Assembly (NCBI RefSeq): GCF_000226115.1
Contig: NC_016461.1
Coordinates: 3,968,001-4,032,000, forward strand
From: Thermothielavioides terrestris NRRL 8126
Taxonomy: Eukaryota > Ascomycota > Sordariomycetes > Sordariales > Chaetomiaceae
Direction of reading: 5' to 3'
DNA: 64,000 nucleotides
In this document: positions 31,748-46,500 of the stretch, in pieces
Numbering within the stretch: the first letter of the stretch is position 1
Layout of the letters: every line of letters starts with the position of its first letter
The notes under the pieces: model-generated
Seen by the model: only the letters and a program-made list of their open reading frames with translations
Told to the model about the DNA's origin: nothing
The model's database searches: none
Made by a program: the position numbers and the translations under genes

Positions 31748-34700
31748 CGGAGGCTCCGTTGCGCGGCGAGATGGACGAGCCGTCGAAGGGCAGCGTAGTT
31801 ATGAGTGCTGGCCATGTCGTTCAACACGGCCTCGGTCCTGGGATCTGAATATTGCTTCACGTCCCAAAAAGGAAGCTCTATAACAGCAATAAGATCCCGG
31901 TGGCATTCCCGGCTGGTGAGCACCACGCTCACCAGGCAACGATCACTGTCCCCGGTTGGTTGGCACGTTGCAATACCGTCAATTGGCCAAATGGAACGGC
32001 ATTAAAGAGCACCGCTTGGAGCAAGGGACGGATAGGATGGCACTTCATGTGAGCGCGGACACGGGGCGACCTCGGCCATGCAACTCGTGCTCCGGGCGGC
32101 CCAGAGGCTGACCATAGCGGAGAAGATCTCCTTCCAAGACGGGGCGATGCGAGGCCACATGCTGGATTCAATACTACAGCGCCTAGCGTGCCACTCGGTC
32201 ACGCAGCTGGCGCTGACGTCTTCCTGGAGGATCTAGTGCGTCAACGAATCGCCAAAGCCTGTTTTGGCCGCATGAAAGTGTGGTGTTGCGGGCGGCATGA
32301 GACAGCCGCCTCGTGAATTATTGACCCGGCAGCTCACGGTGCTTGTTCGGCTGCTCCATGTCGCGGCTGCGCGACATATCCACGTGGTGGGCGCTTTCTG
32401 GATCAGTGTCTGAGATCTCCTCTCAACGACTAGAGGTGCTGTCACAGCATCGGCAAGCGGCTTGTTGGTGACCTGGGGACGACAGAAGGACGAACCAGAG
32501 GGCCTGCTGGGGCTCGCATGACACAACCAGCATTCAAAAATGCTCTGTCGTGATGGGACGTGATGGGACCATCCTCCCTGCCAGCTGGTTGGTCGAACTA
32601 ATCAAGTCAGAGTTAACGTTGCAGACCACACAGGTGAACATCAAAGCTGTCCGAACCGCCTCGGTTTGTTGGTCCGAGCTGGCTGGACGGTTGGGCTTGT
32701 GGACCTTCACGCACGGCATTGACGGCGGAATTCCGGTGTAACCGAACAATTTGACAGCGTTGCCATATTGACTAGCAGTGAATAATTTCCGTCGTCAAGT
32801 ACTCCACTTCGACAACTATGGGCGTAAGGTGAGAACTTGGAGGATGAAAATGGAGGTTGTTGTCTGCCAAGGGATTGGCAGATCGGCAAGAGTTCCAGCT
32901 TCAAAGTGTGATGTCAAGTAGAGGAAGTGGTTGAGCTGAACCTCTGTCCAGTAAGGTGGATGGCCATGTGATGGCGGACTGCGCACTGGCCATCGGCAGA
33001 TGGGTCAGCGGGTCTCCTTGGCAGCAGGTAACGTTAGACGGAGCCTTAAATGCGGGGCTGGCTGGGTACGGGTACCTGTTAAGGTAGGTGGGCCCAATTG
33101 TGGTTCCAGACGGATTCCTGACACCCTCCCGTGGTGCATTTTTCTTCAAGAACTTGTGCTGTGATGGCTTATGGGCGTTCTTTTCGTCTAGCCACGGAGA
33201 ATGCTCGCTCAAGCAAAGAAAAACGAGCAGTCTTCGTCTTTCGCGAAGATTTTTCCTCGCGTTATGCGGTCTTCGATTCCCCGCAGCATTTCGAGCAACG
33301 GCCCCGCACCCTTTTTGGGAAGTCTCACATGCTTCTCCAAATGGTCCAGAATCCCCCCATGCATCCCCCCGCCAAGAACTGTCGCCTTGCTCCCTTGCAA
33401 TTTCCGACATCGCGCAGTGCCTCCAACCACAGACACAAGACGATGTTAATTTCACTGCTGGCCTGGACCACACGAGGTCGAGCGGTCTCGAGCTTCAGCC
33501 CAACGATGGGCGGCCAGGCCGACAATTCGGCGTCGCATCGCCACGTCGCGGCGACGGCCATCTCGGCCGTTTTCCGGGGCGGGGCCGTCTCGTTTTCGCG
33601 CCGTCATTTCGGGCAGACCACGGCGCACGAATCGCTGGCCATCTCCCAGGCGACAAAGATCGATTACAGGGGCTAAGTTGGCCGTGTTCGACCGAGGCAT
33701 CGCTGTTGACCCAGCTGCCACACCCGTATTGGTTAGATCGAGTTGGGACACGTCGCTGTGGGTGATGATGGAATCACAGCACCAAGCGTCGTCGGGAAGG
33801 TGGTGCGCCGTTTCTGAGGAGGAATTTCCCGAGAAGTTGGGCTTCGAGGGTTTAAGCGGCCCTGGGCCGGCTGACTGCTCCTTACGCATATCAGGCTGGT
33901 GGCCGCAACCAGGGATGCGTGTGATGGCATCACGGTCACCTTGCTTCACGCGTGACTAATGTCCAGCGGAGCGAGGTAGGTGTTACGCCCTGGGCCCGAA
34001 CGGACTGCAGCGCATCGTGGAATCTTGCTGGTACCGTGATGGCCGAGGGTGTGCCGGATCTCGGTTCAGCTCTCTGCTCGAGGACTTCACACCCGTGCGG
34101 CCCACGAAGACAAGGCGGAAGGTTAGCAAAGGCAGGACGAAGATGGGTCTGGTACATATATAATGCGTGATTGCGCAGAGCGCTGACCGAATTGTGCACA
34201 GGAAACAAAACAGGTCAGGCTCTCCGTTATTGTGCCGGCGCGAGCAATCCGAATATTGCCATGCGACACCACGGTTTCGCCCGGTGCAAAACCCATCTCG
34301 GCAAGCAAGAGAGGATTGGATAGGACGCTCACCTTGGAACGGAACTCCATCTAGCGCGTTATCATACGAGTTGACGCAGGAGAAAGTGTCAGATATGTGG
34401 TGCGGTTCCCAAAGCCGAACTTCCTAGTTTACCACTCGAAGTGGTAAGTGGCTTGCTGTCATGGAGGCTCCGCGCCGTGCGCCCGGTCAGCGACTATACA
34501 AGCCGCATCACGGGCCGATGGTCCGTGCGGTCGTGTCTCGATCAAAGCCTCTGATGTTCAGGCTGATATCGCAGGGACCCACAACCCAAGTTTCGATATC
34601 AGCGATAATCACCGACCCATCCTTCGGTATTTTCGATCCGCAGGCGCGGGTCTTGAACGTCTCGCGATGCCCTCGTCAATGACACAATGACAGCTTGTTT

Positions 34701-37700
34701 TCGCCCGCAAGCCCCGGCATGGCACGGGACGTTCCGTCCTGTTGGTGCGCTCGACAACATCGCCAGGAAAGCCGAGGCTTCAGGTAGAACTGCTGGGAAT
34801 TGTCGGCGCTGCCGTTGCTGTTACAACAAAACCTGATGATCCACGCTTCCCATCCACCCTGGGGCCAGAATGCCGGAGATCCAGCATTATCCCAAGGCTC
34901 TTCGGCGGTTCTCTTCGGTAGCAGCCTAGCAGCCTCGGGTGTCCCGGGACACTCGGCAGAGACGGAGGATCTCGGGCCTGTCAAGATTTTGTCGCTAAAG
35001 TGCAAGTCCGGCCAGATGGAGCCTAGCGCATGCACCTGATCAGATCGGGCAAGCCAGATATGCAACGGTGCACTAGTGAAGGAGTTCGTGATAGCCATGG
35101 ATGGACGCGGCGCCACCTACTTGCGCCTCGACGCGTCATCCAAGGAAAGGGGTATGTACCTTGCATCTTAGTGTAGTTTCAGGCACGACTGGCACTCACT
35201 AGCTCCGCCAGTTGACTAGCGCGGCCGAGGATCGATGGAGGACAGCGGCGCACAATATCTTCGAGAAGGACATTTTCGACAGGAGGGACGGATACAAGTA
35301 AGGCCGTAAGCCGGGAGTTTCTTGCCTTCCTTGTTTGCCTTCGAATGATGGTCCGCGGTCAACATGAGGTCAAATACCTATGCCGGCAGTTGATCGCAAA
35401 CAAGCATCCTGGGAGACATGAGGCTGAACGAAAGGTTTGGGGAGCGTCAATACGTCTCACGGCAACGTCTACAGTTCAGGTACGGCCGTACTGTGCATCA
35501 AGTATCCGAACCCTACAAAGTACATACACTGACGGTGGCGCAAACACACTGGAGCTCGCGGCAAGCCTCCGGCCGGCCCGCCGGCAATCGTACGCGGAGA
35601 TTCGGTTTGCTAGGTACGCAGTAAGCGGTGTCGAGGGATTTGGCACCCCCTTCCCCAAGCAAGCACCAGCGCTCCCGGATCCATTCCCCGCCAGCTCTAC
35701 ATTTAACGTCTGCAAGGAAGAGAAAAGAGAAAACCGACGTGTCTGCTTTCCTGCTTGCGCAAAAAAACGCACGTAGAACCAAAAAGGAACACACCCTCGT
35801 TCGAATCCCGCCCCTGCACAGCAAACGCACCAATCACAGCCCCGCGCACTGCCGCAGGCGTCTGAATCGGGCAGTCGGCTCGGGAAGTGGAACATCCCCG
35901 GGCCCCATTGCCCATGCCCCATGCCCCATGCCCCGCTCCCCCACCCCTTTCCCACCCCCGCTCAGCTGCGGCCGGATCTGGATCGTGTTGTGTGCCTACA
36001 AACAGACGAACGTCCAGCTAAACTTCATACACTACTGCGTACGAAGTACACTACACCGGACATACGGTACTTTGCCCTTGCGTCGTCGAGCGGGACCGGC
36101 TCGAGGTTCCCGTGCTACCACGGTGTGTATGTCAGGTACCTATGAGTACCTCCCAGATACGACCCTAACCAAACCCACTCTCCCCAACCATGAGAGTAGA
36201 AGAGCCTCACGGCGGCATTGGGATCTGATGGCGAGATCTATCCCGTGCAGTGAGGCGATTTGCCTCCGTGGGGGACCGGCCTGTCTCAGGTTGACAGATT
36301 AAATTAATACACGCGACTTTCCCCTCGAGAAAAGCTGCTTAAAATTTTTCCCCCGAGCTGTTTTTTTGCTGCTTTCTTTCTCCCACGTGCACACGAAGCT
36401 GCACCTCGCTCAAAGCAGACAGGAGATCTCCCTCTCTGCGGCCATCCGAGCAGCGAGTGAAGTGAAGCTCGTTGGGGGATCTGTTGCTGGCATTATGCCG
36501 GGAATACCTACTACCTGCCACAACTTGTGCATGGACGGATGTTCAGCACACCAGTGAGGCAGCAGGGCACGCTCTGTGTGTCATGTTAGAGAGAGCCGGC
36601 CACAACAAAGTGTATTGTTTGGATGAGAGGGTGGAGAAAAGCAACCGTGCCCAACAGAGAGAAACAGAGATGAGAGATGCTAGTGGAGAGGACAACAGTG
36701 ATCCAGCACAGTTTTTTTCCCATCGCATCGTCCATCCCTTCTTTTCCATACCCGCCTTTTTTTTTTCCCTTTTGATAACGCCTGTAACCCCCCGTTTTTG
36801 TTATCATTTCCTTCCTCCCATTGTTGTTGATTTTTTTTAACCTTCTGTCATGTACCGTGCCGCCTCGCACCATCCAGTGGTGTGATCGCTGGGGTAATGA
36901 AACCCTTCCAGTCTATCCTCGCGCGCCGCCAAAGCCCAAACTGGGCAAACAAAAAGCGTACCGGAAACAACAGTGAGAGGGAAATACCGCAAATCCGGGC
37001 CGTCTATCAGAGCAAACTCCGCAACCATAAAAAAAAGTGGGAAAAGGAAAGGAACGTGTAATGGGTCGAACGCGACCTGCCCGCACCGTGGCGTAACCTC
37101 GCGTAATCTGAGGCAGGGATGCAGCGGGCAGGGGGGTGGTCGAAAAGTACCAAGCAGTTGGGTGGGAAAATGCAGTGCTAGGCGGACGGGAGGACCGCAG
37201 GATCGGTTTGACAGCGGGAATCGAAGCGAGATTTGGCGAGCCGTCTCAACGGACGCTGGACGGCCCCGGCGAATCTCCGCTGTCACCCAGCGGCATGCAG
37301 GGCGCCGACGGGAGTCTGTCGACGGGCAACGGTGACGGTGACGCACTGGGTGGGGGTGCTTGGTTTCGTCTGACAGGGGCTGCAAGCCTGAGTGGGACCC
37401 GGGTCGATTGCGATTTTGCGTTCTGGTTGGGCATCCGCAAGACGTTGCAGTGTTGACAATCCCGACCGTTTGGTCAGGCCGCCGTTGCTTGCGGGTTTCT
37501 GTCAATTGTCAGCACCCAAACGACCCTTCAGGTTTTCTGTGCAAACGAATCTGCGATGGGATGGAAGGCGAAACGCCGGCGTCCGTCGGTGTCCGTTTTC
37601 TGGCACTTCGTGGCTGGTTCACATGAGCACGCCCAGCCCTGGTCGGCACGTCACTGGGCGACCGCCACATGCTGGTGATCAAGTGCAAGGGTCCTGCACT

Positions 37701-40700
37701 GTTGCGGCTGCGGTTATCTGGATGTAACTCACCTGCGTCCAGACGCCGTCCAAGCCAACCACACCGCGAATGTCCCATCCCATCCCCCGATCCGGCACCG
37801 AGACACGCAGCTGGAGCGCGCATCCCGTCCGGGCCCGGCGCCCGCCTCAGGCGTTATCCATGCACGTCCGACACGTGTGGAGCCGGCAGTACCGACATTC
37901 CCAGATGACCCAGAACGGACCATGGAGACAGATCTGGCACATCCATTGGATCAGGGTGTTGTCCGACTTCAGCATGACGAAAGAGTGCGCGCAATTGCTG
38001 TGGTTGGCAAGAGCCATCTTGCTTGCGCGTTGTCGGCTGTAACTTATAGGTGGCGGTCGGTGTAAGAGCCTGGGATTGGACGGGGGGTCACCAAGCCAAG
38101 GCTGGGCTTGCTGGGGTTATGGCGCTGTGAGTGCACCTCAAAAAGGAAAACGGCCCTACTGTGGTAGTCTTCGGCGGTGTTAGTGCTGAGAATTCGGTAG
38201 GGCACGATGTCACACGCACGAAGAGAGTGACGGTGAGGCTAGGTTTCGGCTAGATCCTTAATTGCCGAAGTGAGACCGCACAGTCTGGCCGTAGGCGATG
38301 GCTGTAGCTTCGGTTGAACTGGAGAGGCGGACGTCCTCAGAGTTGGCGGGAAGGAGGGTGGTTGATGAAGAGGGTGGTTGCTGCCAGAGCCAAACCAAAG
38401 GTGAGGGCGAGCCAAGTGTACTTAAGAAGAGCCGAGGTTCAAACCAGGAATATCTCGGGACACAACGGTGACGGGGTGACAGTCGAACGGAAGCGACCTT
38501 CACTGCTGTTCGTTTGTCAAACGTGGGTCTGCAGCGGGAAGTCTGATTGTAGGTGAGCCGCAGAGGTAAACGGGTGAGAGAGGCGGCCCTTATGAGTTGT
38601 GCCGCAGAGCCAGAGTGGAGGCTCCTGGTAACGGGTTGAAGGTTTTGTGTGGATCGGCCTGCCGGGTCGAGTTCGACACAAATTGACGACCTGGTCGTCA
38701 GTGAGCCAGAAACGAGCTCGAGCGGGCCGGCGATAACTATGCGTCACAAGAAACCTTCCGGTTGCCGAAGAAGGGGCAATCCCGGGACCAGCATGGGTTG
38801 GCGAGATCTTGCCGAGCGACAAGAGTCGCCTTCCTTGTTCTGTGAACTTGCTCTACGCGTCAGCGAGTAGGGAGGCTCTTACACCCCCTCACTTGGTGGC
38901 TCAGGCAACGGCCATGGGTCGGCCATTCCCCCGTCCATGGAAGAAGCCCGGGACGGTGAGTGAGAGCTTTCGGGACAGCGGCGGCAGTTGGCAGGGAACG
39001 GGAGGATTCAAGGACAAAACATGGGCGCCGGCGTACAGTAGATTGGTACTGTCCTGCTGCAAGAGGCGCAGAAACCGGGTGTTGAAAGGTTTGTCTCCAT
39101 TCCCACCCGGTCAGCGATCCCTGTCGGGAAGAACGGCGAATGCGGTGGAGCAGCTGAGCTCAAACCGACTGGCACCACAGAGCTCGCCATGGAGGCAGCA
39201 CCACCGGTCGAGAAAGACGGGACGATTCTTGCTGGCTGGGATTGCCCTGCAACTGAGCCGTCCGACGTTTCCTCATCCGGCGCCCTTGCAGACTCCTCGC
39301 AGCCACATTTGGTTCACTGCGGCCTCTTGGGGGTATAAGAGAACGATATAGGAGAGCGTTTAGCCGTCAAACCTTGGTTATCGTCGTTCCCTCTACGCGG
39401 CAAGCCAATTACAAAGAGGCCCCGATCTCCAAACAGACGACGACGCTTCGGGGCTGGCCGGATGGGGTGACGGTTTGCTATGCACAAGGGTTGGGCATCT
39501 GTCTCCCCGGCGGCTCTCTTGGCTGAAGGCACGGATGAGACAGGCCAAACGCCATGCGATTGGCCCGGCACAGAAATGAGTGAGCTGAGACGCTTGGGGC
39601 ACACTCCACACACAAAAGCCCCATGTGGATTCTCCTTCTCTTTCCATTGTTGATCGGTTGCCTGAGCACGGACCGGGCTGCCAGGCGCGCAGGCGCTGGC
39701 GTTGGTGATGGGCGACGGCCAGCGAGATCGTTGCTGCTGTCGACATCCACGAGTCGTCACCCGCAGAATCTCGGGTCGCACAAGGTGGCGCGCACGTTGT
39801 TTCAACAACAGCGGCGGGTACCTTGCATGCAGTTCCCGCGAGAACGCCGCCTTCAGCCGAGAAGGCCAGTGATTGCCCAAAAATTGGCTGGTCGAGCAAG
39901 GCGGATAAAAGACTTCGCGGCGCTGCGGGCTGAGCGCCGGGACACGGAAGCGGTGCCGGCGCGACAACTTCCCGAACACACCGTCGGCTGCTGATCCCTC
40001 GAGCCCGAGCGCATTGCCAGCTTCTGATGGTGCATTGCGGGCACCTCAGGCCAGGAACTGACAAAAGGCGCACGCACGCACTGAGATTGCGGCGGGACAT
40101 TGGGCAGGAGGGCGCTGCCCCGCTGTCTGACGCTGTTGATGGGGACTGGGGACAAGGCCTGCGGACAACGCCTGGCAGGGGAGAGATTGGCATGGCCTGG
40201 AAGGGGGAAGGCGCGATGTCTCTCCATGGTGGGGACCGCAGGCAGCCAGGCAGCAGCAGGCAGCTGTTCAAGCATCTGCGCAGGACTCATACACTACACT
40301 AGTGTAAGTTGCAAGGCCAGATTGGCAGTCGCGGTTTCCCCGGGCCCGCTTCGGAGGCCCGACTTCCATGCGCCTTCCTCTCATGATCGGAATCAACCCG
40401 ACTCAGTCGCAGACAGCCCATCGGCCGACCCATGCGCTGTTTCTTCCCTCCAACCCGCTCATGCCGCGCCGCAGCCACAACATGCATGATCGTTATGACC
40501 GAGATTCTCAGGAGTCCGTCCTGTCGAAGAAGACGCCTTGACCGGCGGGGCTTCCGCAACAGGCAACCAGCCTTCGGTCCCTTGGCGAAGGGCAAGTGGA
40601 GCCACAAGGCTCCAGGTGGAAGCTGTGGAAGTCTGCCTGAGTGATGTTCCCCAGCCCTGTGCGCCGATTAGTGGACACAACCACGCTCCTGCTCTCGCAG

Positions 40701-43548
40701 GGTCATGGCGAGAACAGAATCCCGGCAAAGAACTTTCTGGGCAGCTTCTACGGAGTGGGGCCCTCGAGTTTGACAAGCGGGCCTTCTTCATGCGAGAGCC
40801 CTCAAGCCAGACAAGGAGGAGGATCCAGTGCCCCCGACTGACCGGTTCGTCCGAACCCAAAGTGCCGTGGTCCATTGGCAGCAACTGGCGCAGTCCAGCT
40901 GGTTACACTACGGAACCCGGTAAACGGAACACACGAGGCAGCATCACACTACTTAACCGCCCACCGTGTTCTGGACCTGTCAGCACTGACAAGACGGAGC
41001 GCATGCTCACTTTGCGTTGAGGTGTCCTGAACCCGAGGTTACTCCCTTCTCTCTCCCGCGGACGACGCGGACGGCAATGCCGAACAGAACCCGTCCGCCG
41101 GTTATTCCCACGTTTTTTTCACATGCATGCAGCAGATCATCCTCCCGCCTGCAGGCCGAAACGCAGCCACCTCTCGGCCAATTGGGCACCCTCCCGGCTC
41201 CCTGCTGACTTCGCAGCCATGCGACCGCCTCTCAAGACCTCATGCAGGCGGTCTAAGCACCCCGACACTGACAACATCAAAACAGCATTTCGGTAGTGAC
41301 AGCCTGCATCAAGCACCTAGAGCATGGACCGGTTCACCACGGAATGGCAAACCACGGAATGGCAAGCCACCCTCAAGCTCTGCTGCCTTCGAGCCGTCTG
41401 CGAAAGTACATCTTTTTTTTTTCAAATTGCTCCCGCTCCTAACACTCACACCAGCGTATATCCGACATACGGCCAAAGCGTCATCGACGGATCCTCACCC
41501 TGGATGACGTGTACGGAATACACAGTACTCCTTGTCGGCACTGGGGTCTTTCTTGCCCAACTAGCGCTTCCCCCCACATGCCGCTCAGAACTACACTACG
41601 GAAGGACACTAGTTTGCGAGCACAGAACCCATGGTTTCAGCCCGGTGGACACCTTTAGTTCCAAGCGTCCGTTGCGCCGCTCGCTCCTTCAACCAAGAAA
41701 GGAAGACTTTCCGCAGCACTATTTGTGTTGAGCAGCCAGAATGTTCGCCTGTCTTGAGCTGGTGTCCTCGACGGAGTCACCGGTTGGAGGCAATTATGTA
41801 TGATCTCCCCGCTGAGTTCACCTGCAGGGTCTGCGATAGCTCGAGCGCCGGGTGCGGCGCAACCGCGACTTTACACAGCATACTGCCTCGCAAAAAACGT
41901 CAGGTTGCATTTTGGATTCTTTATCCAAAGTGGCATGCTGTCAACAGCACAGCCGTCCGGGATACCTCCCTAATCCATGCGGAACACAACAGGTTAACAA
42001 TCCGAGCTTCGAACAGCCCTACTAGATGATCTGTGCCACACGCCTACCCTTCCGCTTCTGCTCAACCTCGAGCTGGATTCCAAATCTCAGCTTCTCTCCT
42101 TCTGAGCGCTTCACGCCTGGCGCTGGAGGTTGCGCCGCGAACTTCCATCGCTTGAACATACGGCGACACTTCGCATGGATGGACTGTAATAGCCCCTGGG
42201 TCGATCATGTCAAGGACTCCTCATCACACCAGCATCCCAGGCCTCCGACTGTCCGAACCAATTCGTTCATCAGTGCGGAGTACGGATGCGTTCCTGCATC
42301 CTGTTCATCACGAGCTGACAGCCTGCAGCTAACCTGGAAAACTACCACGGCAGTCCATTCACCCGAGCCGGCAGTCTCACCCGCACCTCAATGCTTGTCG
42401 AGGTGGTTGGATGAGCCGTGCTCAGGACCCATGCATCCAAGCTGTGGTGATGTCACGTCCAGACTGCCGGTGTTCCCCTGCCGAGCCTGCCAAGTCCGAA
42501 CACAGCAGCCCAAAGCAGCTTAACTAAATCGATCGGCGGGCGCTACGAGCACAGGGTGCGGCGTCTCGGCTACGGTTCGCGAAGATGTGATGAAATAACG
42601 TTAGTGAAGCGAAGAACACAAGCGAGCCAACGTCATCCAGATCGTCGGATGCGGCCTGCCTAGCGCCTCGCTTGGCCATTTGCATCGAATAACAGGATGG
42701 ACAAGCCCGTGCACAAGCAAGTCTATTCGGGCCTCAGGTGTGCCCCCCGCGGACCTGCCAGCCGTTACACCCACCCAGTCAATCCAGTCTCGGTGCCGCA
42801 GGGCCGTCCCGCATCGACCGTTGCTTCCCGCAAGCCCGGAACCAGAGATGAACCAGAGATCGCCGCTTTTGCGACTCGTCAGATTTCCTTTCTTATCCGA
42901 TCGATCTCTTCGCGCTTCCCGTGCATCCGGTCTATCACACATTATAGGTTGCCGCTCTAGTATACTCTATGTCATGCAGCCCATACCCATACCGTGATAC
43001 AGTCCATACCAGGCGCCCATCACAAAACCCAAACCCGCCTACCCTTTTCCCGTTCCCCACGATCCAAGGACGATCCCGCCGCGTTCTCGAGCCGGTGACC
43101 CTGGTCGTTCGGCATCGCAGAATGCCCACCAATACCTACGCATGTACACAGCCCCCCTGCCACGGAAAAACAAGAAGGAAAGGAAGAAAGAATGGCGGTG
43201 AAAGAGCATGCATCATCGCGCAATTACTGAGCCCAACATCATCCGAGCGCGGACGCCCCTCCCGATGGGTCACTGTGCACCGTGATCAAGCACTACCCGA
43301 AACCCGCTCTCGCCAAGATGCCTGCCTGACAATGGGACGGAGGGATGACAAGCATTGAGATTCCGGCCGGAACCCGAAGCCGGCCCAGGTCCCCCGAAAA
43401 TCGGATGGTGCCAGCCACTTGGCTGCTTTGGGGAATGAAGGAGGGGAGAATCCGCCGGGTCCCCGCGGAGGGGCTGCTCGCCAGACACACGCCAAGTCGG
43501 ACCGATCTCCGATCTTCCCAAGCAGGATTCTGTTTTTTCCCTTCTGAA
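31748..43548. other. 11.8-kb interval without a recognised gene
   Basis: This stretch runs from the 5' side of the GH76 gene to the 3' end of vip1. Open frames up to 292 aa exist on both strands (for example 39393-40271 minus, 33088-33765 plus) but overlap in several frames, lack domains and have no convincing intron structure. Short low-complexity items: (CCCATGC)n at about 35911-35934, a 15-bp duplication at about 41336-41365 and seven-to-eight-nt pyrimidine or A runs. It has five TACACTAC octamers (36028, 36047, 40290, 40904, 41592). I saw no tRNA with a foldable T-arm and no long terminal repeats. Confidence 0.45.
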
Positions 43549-46500
43549 TCAATTCCCGCCGGCAATTCCCCCTTCACCCTCAGGCTCAGGTGGGTCCTGC
43601 GGCGACGAGCTAACGGTGCTCTCCTCGGCGGCGAGCGCGTCCGCGGCCACCTCTGGGATGGTGGCGGTGGCAGCGGCAGCGGTGGCGGTCGGGTCGATGA
43701 TCGATTCGGCGGCGCGCTGCTCCTGCTCCTGCCCCTGCTCGGCCGGCCGCAGCTCGTGCCCCTCGGTGTCGCTCAGGTGCTGCTTCTCCTGGAAGGTGAA
43801 CGCGTCCGAGAGGTTGACGGCCAGGAAGGTCTTGGGCAGTTTCACCCTGGTTGCCGCGCAGAAAAAGACACACATGAGTATCGGATCGGACCGGATCACA
43901 TCGGATCGCTGTTTTCCCGCCGGGACCACGGGCAGGGCAGGGAAGGACTTTACTTACTGGTGAAACTTGGCTCTCAGCGTCTCGATCACCACCTTCCAGT
44001 CATGGTGGGCGGTCAGGCTCCGGCGCGGCGCGCATCCGATGCAATGCCTGCTGTCGAGCTGCACGTCGAGCGGGTCGAAGATGTGGCAGCCCGGGCTGAT
44101 GGTGATCTTGATGCTGTAGTTGAACGCGGGGCTGTCCTCGGCGTCGACGGGCGGGTTGGCCGGCATCTCGTACAGCTCGAAGGAGATCTGCGAGAGGAAG
44201 TCGAGCTCCGGGATCGTGGCCCGCTTGATCTTGGTCTCGAGCCCGCCCTCGAGGATGCAGTTGAGCAGCGTGTAGATGTGCGACTCCTTGGTGAAGTAGA
44301 TGAAGCACTTGGCCTCGTCCGACGCCTGCATGTCCTCGAGGTCCTGCACGATCTCCTTCAGCAGGGGGAGCGTGGTCAGGAGGCCGATTTCGAGCTAGCA
44401 AGCACGCGAGCAAGAACCAGGTCAGTACTATTTCCGCCAAATTTTTGACGACGCCAGCCTCCCATTTCTTACTCACCTTCTCGCTGTCGGATATGCCGTA
44501 TTCCTGCGGGCAGATGAAGTCAAACAACACCTTGGCGAGCTGGTACAGCTCGCGCAGCGGCTCGAAGCGGGCGTCCGTCTTGGCCTTGGTCTGGCTGTTG
44601 CCCTTGTACAGGTGGAAGTACTTCTCGGGCGGCTCCGCCTCCCCGCCGTTGCGCAGCCCGGTGAGGTACGATCGGCGGCGGAAGATGCGCTTGACAGCCT
44701 TGTGGCTCGAGTTTTCGATCTTCTCGCCCAGGCCCCCCGACGATGCGTGCTTCTCGTCGCTCCCGTTGCCGGAGGACCCGTTCGCCGCCTCCTCGGCATC
44801 CTTGGCGGGGGGTGGCGACGTTTTGCTCTCCTTCGCGTTCAGCAACATGCCGTACTCCTCCTCGAGCATGTGCTTGGGCGGGGTGAACACCCACTCGAGG
44901 AACTGCCGGTTGTGCAGCGCGTCGAACTTCATCGTGTCGTACAGCTCCGAGATCTTGCTGGGATCCACCTTCTCGCCGTCGCAGAACTCGGCGAACAGCT
45001 TCTCCCACCGCTCCCTGAAGAGCTCGGCGTCCTCGCCGCAGCACCACCGCGCCTGGATGCTGTTGACTGCGTTGGCCTGCGAGAGCGACGACCCGGCGGC
45101 CGAGGCTAGCGACGACGTCGACACCCCCGAGGACCCGCCCTCGCCGACGCCCTTCTCCACGCTAGGGTTGTTGAGGCCGGCCAGCGGGGTCACGGCGCCG
45201 CTGTACAGCTTCGCGTAGTTGTGGTGCATCACCTTGCGGTGGAAGTTCATCAACTGCACCACGCGCGTCTGCACCTCGGACGGCTCGGGCATGCCGTCGG
45301 GCCAGGCGAACTGCGGGGGGCGCTCGTTGCCCTTGCGCAGCAGGCCCTTGAGCTTCTTCTTGACCTTGTCCATCTCGTCCTTGGCGGCGTTCGAGTCGTC
45401 GAGCAGGTCCTTGCGGATCGTGATGAAGTCCTCGGGCAGGTCCGTCTTCTTAAGGAAGCTCGCGGTCCAGATCTGCGCGCTCGTCACGACGCGCCGCTCG
45501 CTGCTGCTGAACACGTGCACTTCGTCTAGCACGTCGCGGTTCATCAGCCCCAGGTCGCTGCGCATGTTCTCGCCCAGCTCCTGCGCCTGGTAGCGGGCCG
45601 AGTGCGTCGGCTCGCCGCCCCACTTGACGATCAGCTGCAGCTTATCAAGCACGAGGCTCTCCTCGGCCGCCGTGAACTTGGACATGGTCACACCCGAGAG
45701 CGAGTCGTGCCTCTTGGACGCCTTCTTGCGAGGAGCCGACTGGCCACCGTCCTTCTTCTCGGCGTCTTCGTCGGTCTGGGCCGGACCGTCATCCTTAGGG
45801 GCGTCGTCCTGGGGCGCATCGGCCGGTTTTGGCGCCGCCTTCTTGCGGAACATGGGCTTGATCTGCACCTTCGTGCCGGCCCAGCTGCCCTTCTTGATCA
45901 GGACGTTGCGCAGGGCCCTGAGCTTCGCGCGGTCCTCAATGCCCTCCCTCATGGCCTGGTCTACGGCATCAAGGACGCTCGCCAGGGCGGGCTCGCCGAT
46001 GAGGAGAACCTCCTCCTGGTGTCCCCTGAGCAGCTCGATGAACGGCGCGGTGTGGAAGGTGAACTTGTACTTCTGCTTGGGCGTGCGATCCGCGTGGCGG
46101 ATGACGGACACCACGCCCTTGAGCTTCCAGCTGGGCTTGGGCGGCGGAGGCGGGGGCGGTTCCTGCTCGTCGTGCGTAGCAGTCTCGAGCAGCGTGGATG
46201 GCGTAGCAGACGTGATGGCCGACGGCGCTGTAGAGGGCGCGCTGTCCTGCAAGGAAGCCGAGAAGTGGCCGACCAGCGGACTGGCGGGCATGCTCGCGCT
46301 CTTGGACTCGGGCTTGACGTTCGCCACGGGCTCGACGAGGGACTCGCGGGCCGACTTGTTATCGACGCTCGGCCGGCCCTGCGAAGCATTTTCCTTGTCC
46401 TTGATCGCTTGGCTCGTGCGGGCCGACATAGTAGGGTCCAAGTCGGAAATCGCGGGCGACGGGATGGGCGGCGGGGTCCGGCCGTCCCTGCGCAGCTTCT

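Noticed and set aside
33088..33765. Plus-strand frames of 181-225 aa and opposing minus-strand frames
   Set aside because: Several frames look equally plausible on both strands, and none has a family signature; I could not choose one as a gene.
34123..34350. Protein-like minus-strand frame (SVLSNPLLLAEMGFAPGE)
   Set aside because: Short, isolated and without a recognised family or adjoining exon; kept only as a note for database searching.
35790..35830. tRNA-like T-loop GTTCGAATCCCGC on the plus strand
   Set aside because: The flanking T-stem does not pair and no matching 5' acceptor, D-arm or anticodon arm was found upstream.
39393..40271. 292-aa open frame on the minus strand
   Set aside because: Overlaps other long frames and shows no recognisable motif or secondary-structure pattern.
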